A stretch of DNA of 52,705 nt from CAUZWH01 sp965224275. Its GTDB lineage: Bacteria > Pseudomonadota > Alphaproteobacteria > SHVV01. The DNA is taken from assembly GCA_965224275.1 (NCBI GenBank), contig CBDCYR010000010.1, positions 1-52,705 on the forward strand. The letters are read 5' to 3'. The position numbers and the translations under genes are program-made. A model generated the notes under the pieces. It worked only from the letters and a program-made list of their open reading frames with translations, did not search any database and was not told where the DNA came from. Of the stretch, positions 17,243 through 25,703 are shown piece by piece (position 1 is the first letter of the stretch; every line of letters starts with the position of its first letter).

Positions 17243-17516
17243 TCGCCTCGATGTCCTTCTTGGCCTGCTCCTCAATACGAACGCGAATATCGGCCTTAAT
17301 GTTGAGGTTGATTGTGATCGGCTCACGCGGCACCTCGAGCCGAACCGTGGGCTCACAAGCCAACAGCATCGCGGCGAGCACCAGCATTGCGGTGGCGACG
17401 CGGGTGCGACCCGGCGTCAGCAACCGCCACTGGTCAACACTATCGATCAATTGTTTTCCCATCAGTGCCAACATAGCGTGTTCCAGCCAGCCAATCGCCC
17501 TATTTCGGCGCGCCAC
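17226..17516 (-). CDS. ynbE: YnbE-family outer-membrane lipoprotein
   Basis: 96 residues from GTG 17514-17516, or shorter if one of the internal ATGs is used. A lipobox (VLAAMLLAC) gives an acylated Cys near residue 54. The mature part EPTVRLEVPREPITINLNIKADIRVRIEEQAKKDIEANEKIF matches YnbE, including the conserved PxEPITINxNxK segment. It is known to bridge YdbH to the outer membrane by beta-strand augmentation. It overlaps ydbH by 17 bases and ydbL by 17 bases, which indicates tight translational coupling. Confidence 0.88.
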   Translation of the reverse strand: MARRNRAIGWLEHAMLALMGKQLIDSVDQWRLLTPGRTRVATAMLVLAAMLLACEPTVRLEVPREPITINLNIKADIRVRIEEQAKKDIEANEKIF

Positions 17517-20500
17517 GCAGGAGACCGAACGCGCGAGTCATGGCGTCGGTGCTGCCTGCATAGGCCTCCAGAACGGCTGCCAGAATCTCGTCGAGGTTAA
17601 TCGATATGTTGACGTTGAATTCGAGCGGGTGGCCGTCGAGCACAGCTGGATTGTGCCCGAGCAGGTGAATCTTGATCGCGCCGTCGCCGGCAATTTCCTT
17701 ATCGACCGTCATCGATAGCGTGTCATATCGAAAATCCTGCAAGGCCTGGACGACCAGGTCAACCTGCTCGTTACCGCCTTGGCCGATCAATTCCGAGACC
17801 TGCTCGGAACGAAGGCGAAGTGCGCCGCCACCGTCGCTCGCCAGGCGACCATCACGGATCCCGGGCGTGCCCTGGGCGAGGATAAGCGGAATGCGGCCGC
17901 TGAGTGACCCCTCGCCGCCGATGTCCTCGCCACCGGCCAGTTCGAGGATTTGCGCGAGATCGATGCGTGACACCTCGACCGGGACCTCTAGCTGATCGGG
18001 CACCGGCCAAATCAGCATGTCTGCGACCGATAGATTGCCGCCGAGAACGTTGGCCGCCGCGCGCTCGACGACCACGCGCGGGCCCGTATCAGGCGCCGTG
18101 GCTGGTGGCAAACTCACGACGCTTTCGACGTCGGTAATAGATGTCGCCGACTCGATCGCAGCTATCGTCACGGTTTGTGACGAAGCGGTTTCAGGCGGCC
18201 ACAACGACGCCAAGTGAAAGTTCGTGTTAACGCGCCGCACGGCGGTCCCGGCGGCGGTGAACGATAAGTCATCAAGCCGAACCGTGGCGCTGGTTTGCAG
18301 ACCGCTGGGGCCGAATCTGGCGTTGATCTCGGCCGCGACCGCGCCCGCCACGTCCTCCAGAAATCCCAGGCTTGGCACGAGATCGACCGGCTGTCGCGCG
18401 CCAGTGGTGAAGGCAAGCGGGACGATCGTGATCGCGGCGGTTCCGGTGGCCGTGGCGAGGGAATAGCGGCCGTTAGCGACCACGCGCTGGGCCCGATTGG
18501 CCGGCTGGTAAACGAGGGCCTCCATCTTCGCGTCCTGGTCAACCAATGACACCCTGGCATCAAGCCCGAGCGGGACAAACCAAGGAGACGCAGAGGTGTG
18601 ACGCAAAGCGCTGACCGACAACGCGCCGTGTAAATCCGAGGCGCTGTTTTCGTCGACAATGGTGCCGGCGACAGTGTCGGCGATCAGCGAGAAAGCCGGC
18701 ACGCCAATCGAAGCTAGGGAGAGTTTGGTTTCGCCACCAAAACCTTCAGTCGCCCGGTAACGTCCGACATATTCGACCGCGGGTGTTTTGAACTCGACGA
18801 GGACGTGGTCACCGGCCGAGTCCGGCACGCGTACCCCGAACGCATCGCCGTGGACCCCCAGTGCATAATCAAGGCCATAGTCGAGGGTCTGGTCGAGGGT
18901 CTGGTCGAGGGTCTGGTCGAGGGTCTGGTCGATGTCTTGTTCGACCTTTGGCGGTTCACTGGTGGCGTCGCGCCAGCGCAACAGCGGGCGGTCGAGCGGG
19001 ACCAGTGTGAGGGCAAGCGGTCCGTCGATACGGGTTCCGCCGGGCCCGGCGATCTCGGCGGCCGCAATACGGCCAGGCGCATCGAGCCGTACGATCAGGG
19101 CGCGACCGTCGGCCGCCTGGCTCGCCTCGATCGCAAGTGGCGCCCGCAGCGCCGGCGCTTTTACACCGATGTCACCGAATTGAATCGACCCGGCAGTGAT
19201 GGCGACGTCGGCGCGACCGCTGAAGTGGGCCGGCGTGCCGCCGACCTCGCCAGAGACGTCGATGTCGAGACCAACGACAGCAAGTGTCGACGGCAGCGCC
19301 AGCGGCGGGCGACGCAACGCGACCTCGACGACGGGCGCGTAAAAGCGACGGACCTTGTAGAGTTCATCAAACTCCATCAGCCCGGCCACTTCCACCTCCA
19401 GCGAGAGTCCCGCAGCTGTGTCGATGGCGCCGGCCACGTCGATTTCGACCGCCGGATCGTGGGGGCGAACGACCAGGCGGAAAGGACGCTCTGCTCCTCC
19501 TCGCAACTTGAGGGTTAGACCCTCGCTGAGGTCGGCGCGCGCGAATTCCGGCACGCCTAGCCTCTGTAGTAGATGCGGCGCGAGATGGGCGCCGAGCACA
19601 CCGTCGCGTTCCAGCATCACAACCAGACCGTCGGGCTGGGCGGTCAGACGCGTGGCAATATCGGCATGGAGACCGCGACCCATATCGGGGTGATCGGCGG
19701 CGTCGATCCGTAGGTCGATGCGGGCCTCGCCGCGCGCCTTGGCGAGGCTTTCGGCAAAGCCCTCAATGAAGCGTCCATCGATCATGGCCGCGGTGCCTGC
19801 TTCGGACTCGACCGGCTGCGAGCCAATTGTCAGGCTGCCGCCGGGCAGCTGACCTTGTGACTGGATTTCCAGGCTGGCCTGGCCCGCGGTTGGAGGCGCC
19901 AAATCCAAGGCCGGCCACAACGCAGAACCGGCGGTGAGCTCGATGACCGCATCGAGATCCCAGCGCGGCGCTTCGCGAAGTTGGTTGACCGTGAGATTGA
20001 TCTGCGCGGTGGTCGGACTCCTCGCTTCACGCAAGCGCAGCATCGCCTGCGCGGCGTCGGGCGCGTAGCGCGCCTCGAGGTGAACCGCACCGCGGAGGTC
20101 GGGGCGATCTGCCGACGCGGTATGGCCGGCATCCAGCATCGCGACCGCCGTCTCCAAGCGGCCGCCAGCGACGCTCAACTCGAGACGTCCGCGGACATCG
20201 CGCGCCGCCAATACAGGGCCGTGAAGCGTGCCTCGCGTGAGGCGCAGTTTGGCATCGATGCGATCGCCGCTGGCGGTGACATCGGCGGTGCCGGACACAT
20301 CGCCCTGGGTGGCGGTGAGGACGTAGTCGAGGGCGATCTCGATCGGTGCCAACGCGCCGCCTGCGTGGGCGCGGCCATTGAGGTGGATAGCGATCTCACC
20401 GATGGGCGTTCGGGCCACGATCTGGCCGTCGTGGAGAGCGAGCGTCGCGATCGGCAACGGCGGCAAGCCTGCGGTGTCGGCGGCCGCGCCGGTCCGCGGC

Positions 20501-20844
20501 ACGCCGTCGATGGTCAGGCCTTGATCGCCAATCGCGGCGGTGGCGCGCAGTTCGTAGATATCGACCCGGTTGAGACGCCCGGCCAACAATTGTGCGAGAC
20601 CAAAGCTGACGACAATGCGCTGGATAGAGAGGGCGCGATCGATTCCGAGCCCAAGGTTTTCGACCACGATGCGATCGAAATCGATCGTACTGACACGAAG
20701 GCTCGGACTCTCGAAGCCCTGGTCGCGCAGTGCCGCGTGCAAGCCAATTTCGACAAGCGCTGTCCGGAACACCACGACGCCGGTGCCCGCCAACGCAAGC
20801 AGGATGACAATGGCGAGGCTAATGCGGACGAGCGGACGTTTCAT
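17500..20844 (-). CDS. ydbH: YdbH-like AsmA-type lipid transport protein
   Basis: 1114 residues from ATG 20842-20844 (MKRPLVRISLAIVILLALAG), preferred because GGAGG lies about 10 bases upstream. One N-terminal TM helix anchors a long beta-rich periplasmic body. The C-terminus (VPVEVSRIDLAQILELAGGEDIGGEGSLSGRIPLIL...ALQDFRYDTLSMTVDKEIAGDGAIKIHLLGHNPAVLDGHPLEFNVNISINLDEILAA) is the conserved dicarboxylate-transport-like domain of YdbH. The family is thought to form an inter-membrane lipid bridge with YnbE. Unusual here is a QTLD tandem repeat at roughly residues 640-655. Operon order is ydbH-ynbE-ydbL, as in E. coli. Confidence 0.9.
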   Translation of the reverse strand: MKRPLVRISLAIVILLALAGTGVVVFRTALVEIGLHAALRDQGFESPSLRVSTIDFDRIVVENLGLGIDRALSIQRIVVSFGLAQLLAGRLNRVDIYELRATAAIGDQGLTIDGVPRTGAAADTAGLPPLPIATLALHDGQIVARTPIGEIAIHLNGRAHAGGALAPIEIALDYVLTATQGDVSGTADVTASGDRIDAKLRLTRGTLHGPVLAARDVRGRLELSVAGGRLETAVAMLDAGHTASADRPDLRGAVHLEARYAPDAAQAMLRLREARSPTTAQINLTVNQLREAPRWDLDAVIELTAGSALWPALDLAPPTAGQASLEIQSQGQLPGGSLTIGSQPVESEAGTAAMIDGRFIEGFAESLAKARGEARIDLRIDAADHPDMGRGLHADIATRLTAQPDGLVVMLERDGVLGAHLAPHLLQRLGVPEFARADLSEGLTLKLRGGAERPFRLVVRPHDPAVEIDVAGAIDTAAGLSLEVEVAGLMEFDELYKVRRFYAPVVEVALRRPPLALPSTLAVVGLDIDVSGEVGGTPAHFSGRADVAITAGSIQFGDIGVKAPALRAPLAIEASQAADGRALIVRLDAPGRIAAAEIAGPGGTRIDGPLALTLVPLDRPLLRWRDATSEPPKVEQDIDQTLDQTLDQTLDQTLDYGLDYALGVHGDAFGVRVPDSAGDHVLVEFKTPAVEYVGRYRATEGFGGETKLSLASIGVPAFSLIADTVAGTIVDENSASDLHGALSVSALRHTSASPWFVPLGLDARVSLVDQDAKMEALVYQPANRAQRVVANGRYSLATATGTAAITIVPLAFTTGARQPVDLVPSLGFLEDVAGAVAAEINARFGPSGLQTSATVRLDDLSFTAAGTAVRRVNTNFHLASLWPPETASSQTVTIAAIESATSITDVESVVSLPPATAPDTGPRVVVERAAANVLGGNLSVADMLIWPVPDQLEVPVEVSRIDLAQILELAGGEDIGGEGSLSGRIPLILAQGTPGIRDGRLASDGGGALRLRSEQVSELIGQGGNEQVDLVVQALQDFRYDTLSMTVDKEIAGDGAIKIHLLGHNPAVLDGHPLEFNVNISINLDEILAAVLEAYAGSTDAMTRAFGLLRGAPK
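18881..18928. repeat. 12-bp minisatellite inside ydbH (four perfect units)
   Basis: TCGAGGGTCTGG occurs four times without a mismatch (18881-18928), then TCGATGTC. On the coding strand it specifies the tetrapeptide TLDQ four times, in a loop between AsmA-like strands. Because the unit is a multiple of three, copy-number change would keep the frame. Confidence 0.95.
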
Positions 20845-21531
20845 GGCGCGTGCCTCCACCATTGAACCGTGCGCTACGGGGCGCGATCAAGCTCGGTCAA
20901 CCTGAGTCCCGCGATGGAAGACCCGGCGAGACTGAGACTGCTATCGCTCCAAGACACCCAACCACGTCGGTTGTCGCGGACCGATCGTTGCCCGAGTGGC
21001 CGAAAACGATCTATGAGAAAGCCACGTGGATCCTGATCTCGCCCAGCGATCCGATTTCGAATCTGGCGCCGGGACCGATTAGCGTCGTCGAGCCATATTC
21101 CTCAATGGGTATCGCACGGACCGGCGGCCGCGATCAACCGACCGGCAGAGCGGGTCGTTGGAACACCGCTGTCGGCACCGCGCGTATTCGCCTCCCTGAA
21201 CAGCACCGTGGCGTTCCGGAGGGGCGTCTGGGAGCTTGGCCGTAGAGTCGCGCCTAGGTGGGGTTGCGTGAACCGCCCGCATGCGATCCGACGCCTTTCC
21301 ATCGCCGCGTTCGGGCTCGTGGCCTGCTTTTCTTGCGATGCTCCAACCAGCGTCCGCGGTGACGGCGGAGACTAATATACGAGGCGCAGTAAGTCGCAGT
21401 TCCAGGGAGCGGGTCGTTGGTAGCACCGCGGTATTCGCCTCCCTGAACAGCACCTGTTGGAGGGGAGGCGAGTCGGCCGAACGCCATTCTTGCCCGCGAG
21501 CGTAATCAAGATAACCACCGCGAGGGGAGAC
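20845..21531. other. About 690-base stretch with no convincing gene
   Basis: Between the ydbH start and the first HDO gene I find no frame with a ribosome-binding site, family similarity or consistent codon use. It holds the ydbH promoter region and the two-copy direct repeat described separately. Confidence 0.6.
21148..21454. repeat. Imperfect direct repeat, two copies about 250 bp apart
   Basis: Copy 1 (21148-21207) and copy 2 (21407-21454) both begin GAGCGGGTCGTTGG and end TATTCGCCTCCCTGAACAGCACC. Copy 1 has about 12 extra bases in the middle. Outside these blocks the sequence is unrelated. Confidence 0.85.
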
Positions 21532-22218
21532 TTGGCCAGTAAGTCGCACAGGGAGGAGCTGGAGGAGGCGGTCGGCGAACGCCACCTTGTTAATCACCCT
21601 CTTTACGTAGACTGGCGCGAGGGCGTGCTCAGCCGCCGGGGTATGATGGGCATGATGCTCGAAAGCTGGTTCTGGATCAGCCGGCTAGTGCCTAAAGGCA
21701 ATTTTTTGATCGCCTCGAAAGCGCCACAGGACGTGATCGATATGGAACTCGAAAACGTCGGCGAGGAGCTTGACCCCAGCAACCCACACCCACCGCTGTT
21801 CCTCCGTTTCGTCGAAGCCTGCGGCTACGATCCCGATGAGCTGACCAAGGGTCGCGGACTGCCCTCGACCGAGTGGTGGTGCAATTGGCAACTTTCGGTT
21901 GCCGAGCACGAACCTTGGCAGGCGGGTGTTGCCGCCATGCACGTCGGCAGCGAATTCCAAGCAGCCGGGACGCTGACGAGCGTGCTCCAGTCGCTGCGCG
22001 AAAAGTACAAGTTTTCCGAGCATCAAATCGAGCATTTCTGGATTCACGGCGAAGCCGATGTGAGGCACAGCGACTCGGCGTTCGATGTGCTGGAACGTCA
22101 TTGCACGACGCGCGATCTCAAGGATCTCGCCGCCCGCCATGTTCGCGAAAGCGCCCGTTTCAAATGGTTCTTCACCGACTGCATCTATCTCCACTACGAA
22201 AAAGGCGAACTCAACTAG
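21532..22218 (+). CDS. Heme-oxygenase-like diiron protein (PqqC/TenA/CADD-type), HDO1
   Basis: 228 residues from TTG 21532, chosen because GAGGGGAGA lies directly upstream; no ATG is suitably placed. An all-helical PqqC/TenA-like protein. Ligand-type residues of the HDO superfamily are visible: Glu79 and His86 (GEELDPSNPHP, E-x6-H), Glu141 (GSEFQAAG), and His172-x3-Asp176-x2-His179 (HGEADVRH). This spacing is nearly that of Chlamydia CADD. HDOs bind two irons and use O2 for N-oxygenation, decarboxylation or C-C cleavage; the substrate is unknown. The stop codon TAG coincides with the first bases of a MITE. The next gene is an amidohydrolase. Confidence 0.82.
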   Translation: MASKSHREELEEAVGERHLVNHPLYVDWREGVLSRRGMMGMMLESWFWISRLVPKGNFLIASKAPQDVIDMELENVGEELDPSNPHPPLFLRFVEACGYDPDELTKGRGLPSTEWWCNWQLSVAEHEPWQAGVAAMHVGSEFQAAGTLTSVLQSLREKYKFSEHQIEHFWIHGEADVRHSDSAFDVLERHCTTRDLKDLAARHVRESARFKWFFTDCIYLHYEKGELN

Positions 22219-22403
22219 TGGATGAAATCCAACATATGGTACCCATACGACGGCTCGCCGAGTTCGCCGGTTAGGCGCGCGAAGCGTGGCGATGCCCCAT
22301 GCGACCGTCGAGCATCGGAAGCTTCGCGTAACGCGGCCGGCGAGCTCGGCAAGCCGCCCTGTGGGTCGCGTATGGGTGCTATATGTTGGATTTCATCCAC
22401 TAG
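22215..22403. mobile_element. Foldback MITE-like element
   Basis: The left arm CTAGTGGATGAAATCCAAC (from 22215) and the right arm (complement from 22403) are identical for 23 bases, then share ACCCATACG, and partial complementarity continues to the centre (CTCGCCGAG...). The whole 189 bp would fold into one long hairpin. It has no coding capacity. CTAG at both tips may be the target duplication. It supplies or coincides with the stop codon of HDO1. A solo arm occurs at 14143-14168. Confidence 0.8.
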
Positions 22404-22455
22404 CCGCCAAAGCGGGCGCTGGCGGTAACGGCGACGGTGCCTCCCCGGGATCACC

Positions 22456-23382
22456 ATGTATCAGATGCCTCAACCGAACCCAGTAACGACCAGGCCACGA
22501 TTCGCCATGCCGCCAAAGGCCTGCGATACGCAGGTTCACTTGTTCCACCGCATCGAGCACGCCGACAATGCATCGGCGAGCGCGCCACCGGACGGCCAGG
22601 TTGTGCCGGGCCAACGTAAATATCTGCCGCCCCACGCGCCGCTCGAGGCGATGCTGGCGATGCACGAGGCCGCCGGCATCGAGCGCGGGGTATTCGTCCA
22701 TCCGCTTCTGTACGGCAGCGATCACAGCATCATGCTTGATGCCCTGGCCCGCACGCGACGCGCATATAGAGGTGTCGCCACAGTCGATGATACGACCTCC
22801 GATGCCACCCTGGAGGCACTCCATGACGCTGGCGTCCGCGGCGCGAGATTTCACTTCCGTAAGCTCGTGGGGGAATCACCCGATCTCAGCGTTTTCCAAC
22901 GTACGGTGGGGCGCATTGCCGAATTGGATTGGCACGCAGTGCTCCACGTGCAGGGCGACTAAATGGAAGAGTATGTGCCGGCGTTCAAGGCGCTGCCGCT
23001 GCCCTTCGTCATCGATCACATGGCACATATCCACTTTTCCGAGGGCCTTTCCCAACAACCACTGAGGTTATTGCTCGACCTCATGAACGAGAGCCGTTGC
23101 TGGATAAAGATCGCGAACGCCGACCGCCTGTCTGACGCAGGCCCGCCCCGCTACGACGACGCCGTCCCCTTTATCCGCACGATCATCGAGGCCGCGCCCG
23201 AACGCGTGATTTGGGCGACGGACTGGCCGCAGGTATTTTACAAGACGCCGTTCGATTTGACCGATGAGTTGCCGGATACGGGCGATCTCCTCAATCTTCT
23301 CCACGACGCGGTGCCTGATGCCGCGACTCTCAAAATGATTCTTGTCGACAACCCGGCCCGGCTCTACGGATTTTACGACTAG
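22456..23382 (+). pseudogene. PDC-hydrolase-like amidohydrolase with in-frame stop
   Basis: One frame encodes an amidohydrolase-2 (TIM barrel) protein of about 308 residues, related to 2-pyrone-4,6-dicarboxylate lactonase: PPKACDTQVHLF, RKYLPPHAPLEAMLAMHEAAGIERGVFVHP, GVRGARFHF, DWHAVLHVQGD, FVIDHMAHIHF, ERVIWATDWPQ and the end MILVDNPARLYGF. A TAA at 22960-22962 lies between QGD and MEEYVPAFKALPLPFVIDHM, where the family is continuous. The next codon is ATG, so a second polypeptide could restart. The family hydrolyses lactones or decarboxylates aromatic acids. It follows HDO1 across the MITE. Confidence 0.82.
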
Positions 23383-23592
23383 CGCACATGGTCGGGAGCG
23401 GCAGACAGCGTTCGCAGAAGACGTGGCTGCACGGTTTGCGGCTGGGGCTTGGGCGACGTCCAGACCCCTCAGCCGCCGAGATATCTCCATGCGGAGCTGC
23501 GCCGCCGCGATGGTCGAGTGGCGTCTGTTGGCGGCCTACACGCCTCAGACTTGCACCCTTCGGCGGCTGGTCCAGATTTCTCTGACCGTACC

Positions 23593-24383
23593 CTACAGTG
23601 CAATCGTCAAACCACCGTCGACCGTTAGCACGTGCCCATTGACGTAGGATGATGCTCGCGAAGCGAGGAATACGGCAACGCCACCAAGTTCCTCCGGTTC
23701 GGCGAATCGCTTGAGTGGCGTACGTTCGCGAATTTTCTCCCGACGTTCCGCTTCATCGGGCAACTGAGACCGAGAAGGCGTCGTCGGGAATCCCTTCGTA
23801 GCCGCAAAATATCCTGGGGCGATGGCGTTGCAATTGATGCCGTGCGGGCCGAGCTCCACCGCCAATGCCTTGGTGAGCCCAACCAGGCCTGCCTTCGCCG
23901 TAACATAGTGAGCAAGCCCATCTTGCCCAAGCACTCCAACGATCGACGTCGTGGTAATTATGCGTCCCCAACCCTGCCGGATCATCGGCTTGGCCGCTTC
24001 CTGCGCCAGGTGAAAGCAAGCTGTTAGGTCGATGTCGATAACGCGCTGCCAATTCTCCATTTCGAGGTCAACGAGAGGCATGCGATTGCCGACACCAGCA
24101 TTGTTGAACAGTGCATCGAATCGCCCGTATTCGCTCACGATCGCCGGAATAGCTCGCGCCCTCGCCTGAGCATCGATGACGTCGAACGCCATGCCTGAAG
24201 CCTTGAGCCCGGCAGCTTTCATCGCCGCTAATTCAGCGTCGAGCGCCACCTCGTCGACATCGTTCAGCACTACGTGTGCTCCGGCCTGGGCAAGTGCGCG
24301 CGCCATCGGCTGTCCCAGCCCCCGCGCACCCCCCGTGACCAGGACGACTTGATCTTGTCTAGGGAAAATAGATCATCGGACAT
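23593..24383 (-). pseudogene. Short-chain dehydrogenase/reductase with N-terminal one-base frameshift
   Basis: The main frame shows a classical FabG-like SDR: NNAG (FNNAGVGN), the catalytic Ser-Tyr-Lys in TTSIVGVLGQDGLAHYVTAKAG, and the C-terminal YVNGHVLTVDGG. The cofactor motif TGGARGLGQPMARALAQAGAHVVLND lies partly upstream of the first in-frame ATG (24306). No normal start precedes it in that frame before a TGA. An ATG at 24381-24383 begins MSDDLFSLDKI in another frame. Adding one base near 24350 would join it to QVVLVTGGARGLG. So the gene is frameshifted, or carries a sequencing error. Likely NAD(P)-dependent alcohol oxidation. Confidence 0.78.
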
Positions 24384-24407
24384 GCGCTGGGTGTCGCCTG
24401 CTATGTA

Positions 24408-24462
24408 TTTTCTTGTTGGGTGTTTCTTGTTAGGTGTTTCTTGTTAGGTGTTTCTTGTTAGG
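24408..24462. repeat. 14-bp tandem repeat, three perfect units plus a variant
   Basis: TGTTTCTTGTTAGG occurs at 24421-24434, 24435-24448 and 24449-24462, preceded by a variant at 24408-24420 (TTTTCTTGTTGGG). It lies between the SDR start and the IS1595-family element, whose target duplication TCTTGGAA begins five bases after the last unit. Confidence 0.92.
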
Positions 24463-24474
24463 GATTTCTTGGAA

Positions 24475-25513
24475 ACTGGGTATCCACTTCGCTCTCGTAT
24501 CCCCTACATTTGGTTTCCGAGGCTGCGATGACCGCCGACTAGGCCCTTGTAGGGGACCGGCTCGTGCTGCACCGCCTGCTGGAGCAGTCGGAAGAAAAGC
24601 AGGCCACGAGCCTGCGAACGGCGGCGATTGAATCGGAAAGTGAACTCGTCGAGATAGTAGTCGAGATGGTCGGCATCGATGGCACCATGGTGGATGCCCA
24701 GCCACCAGCGATCAAGCAGAGCGGCCACGCGATGCACTCGTGGCATGACGATGTGGGCCGGGTCGCCACTGGCGGAAATGGATCTCGGCTGGTGGTCATA
24801 GCCTTGGTTCGCCAGACCACTGTAGGCTGACCAGCCATCGGTTCGGACGGTCGCGCCAGGCGCCACGGTTGTTTGGACAAACGGGATCAGGCTCCTCGCA
24901 GCCACATCCTCGACGCGGCTCATTCGGATCCGGCCAGTGCCCCGCCCTCGGACTTCCGCCGCAATCGCGACGATCGACTTGGTCTTCGTCTGTCGCCCCA
25001 CGACGCCGGTTTCCCGGCCGCCCACATAGGTTTCGTCCACCTCGACCGCGCCGCCCAGGAGATCACGCCCCGGCCTCACCATGGCGCGCCGCAACTTGTG
25101 CAGCCAAGCCCAGGCGGTCTGATAACTGCCCAGGCCAAGAATGCGTTGCAGGCCGAGCGCACTGACCCCGTGCTTCTGGTTGGTCACGTACCACATCGCC
25201 TGGAACCAAAGGCGCAATGGCTTTCGAGTGCCCTCGAAGATCGTCCCCGCCGTCACCGATGTTTGACGCTGACACCGGTTGCATCGCAACTGACCCCGCG
25301 CCGTCGGCCAGGCGTCGGTTCCGCAGCAAGACGGGCATCGAAAACCTTCCGGCCAGCGAACACGCCCAAGAAACTCCGCACACGCCGTCTCCGACACGAA
25401 CCACGCGTCGAATTCAGTCAGGGTGCGCGGGTAGTAGACCCCGCCTTCGGGATGGGATGCCGGGTTCGCCATCCCAACATATTGACATCACGAGAGCGAA
25501 GTGGATACCCTAT
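24475..25513 (-). mobile_element. IS1595-family element, copy A (complete, 1039 bp)
   Basis: The terminal inverted repeats begin ACTGGGTATCCACTTCGC at the left and ATAGGGTATCCACTTCGC at the right (complement), identical for 21 bases after the first three. The element is flanked by TCTTGGAA at 24467-24474 and 25514-25521, the 8-bp duplication expected for IS1595. It holds one intact transposase. The only other copy in the window is the decayed one at 32089-33069. Confidence 0.92.
24504..25472 (-). CDS. IS1595-family transposase, intact
   Basis: 322 residues. The zinc ribbon CPSCCGTDAW...LRCNRCQRQTS (about 46-71) recognises the IS ends. The ISXO2-like DDE core follows with VEVDETYVGGRE (first Asp), VRTDGWSAY (second Asp) and the conserved closing region LDRWWLGIHHGAIDADHLDYYLDEFTFRFNRRRS. 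The frame is uninterrupted and nearly fills the element, so it may still mobilise both copies. Confidence 0.92.
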   Translation of the reverse strand: MANPASHPEGGVYYPRTLTEFDAWFVSETACAEFLGRVRWPEGFRCPSCCGTDAWPTARGQLRCNRCQRQTSVTAGTIFEGTRKPLRLWFQAMWYVTNQKHGVSALGLQRILGLGSYQTAWAWLHKLRRAMVRPGRDLLGGAVEVDETYVGGRETGVVGRQTKTKSIVAIAAEVRGRGTGRIRMSRVEDVAARSLIPFVQTTVAPGATVRTDGWSAYSGLANQGYDHQPRSISASGDPAHIVMPRVHRVAALLDRWWLGIHHGAIDADHLDYYLDEFTFRFNRRRSQARGLLFFRLLQQAVQHEPVPYKGLVGGHRSLGNQM

Positions 25514-25703
25514 TCTTGGAAAACAGATCCGTCGCTAGATCTGGATTGCTCATAGTCTCGGCTGGGGTCAAGACTAAATGCAGATGCGTTTCCCGTGCCG
25601 CTATCTAGGGGCACCAACATAGCGGAGTCGAATTTGATCACACAAACGTTTGAGAGCATAGTTAACGGGGGAAATTCACACACGAATCGCAGTGGAGACA
25701 ACA

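Noticed and set aside
18881..18928. Possible CRISPR array (regular short repeats)
   Set aside because: The units are contiguous with no spacers and encode TLDQ in frame. The repeats at 10356 and 24408 also lack spacers. No cas genes are present.
20850..21597. Open frames on both strands (131 and 172 codons) in the gap before HDO1
   Set aside because: Both cross the imperfect direct repeats and overlap the ydbH or HDO1 starts. Neither has a good ribosome-binding site or plausible protein features.
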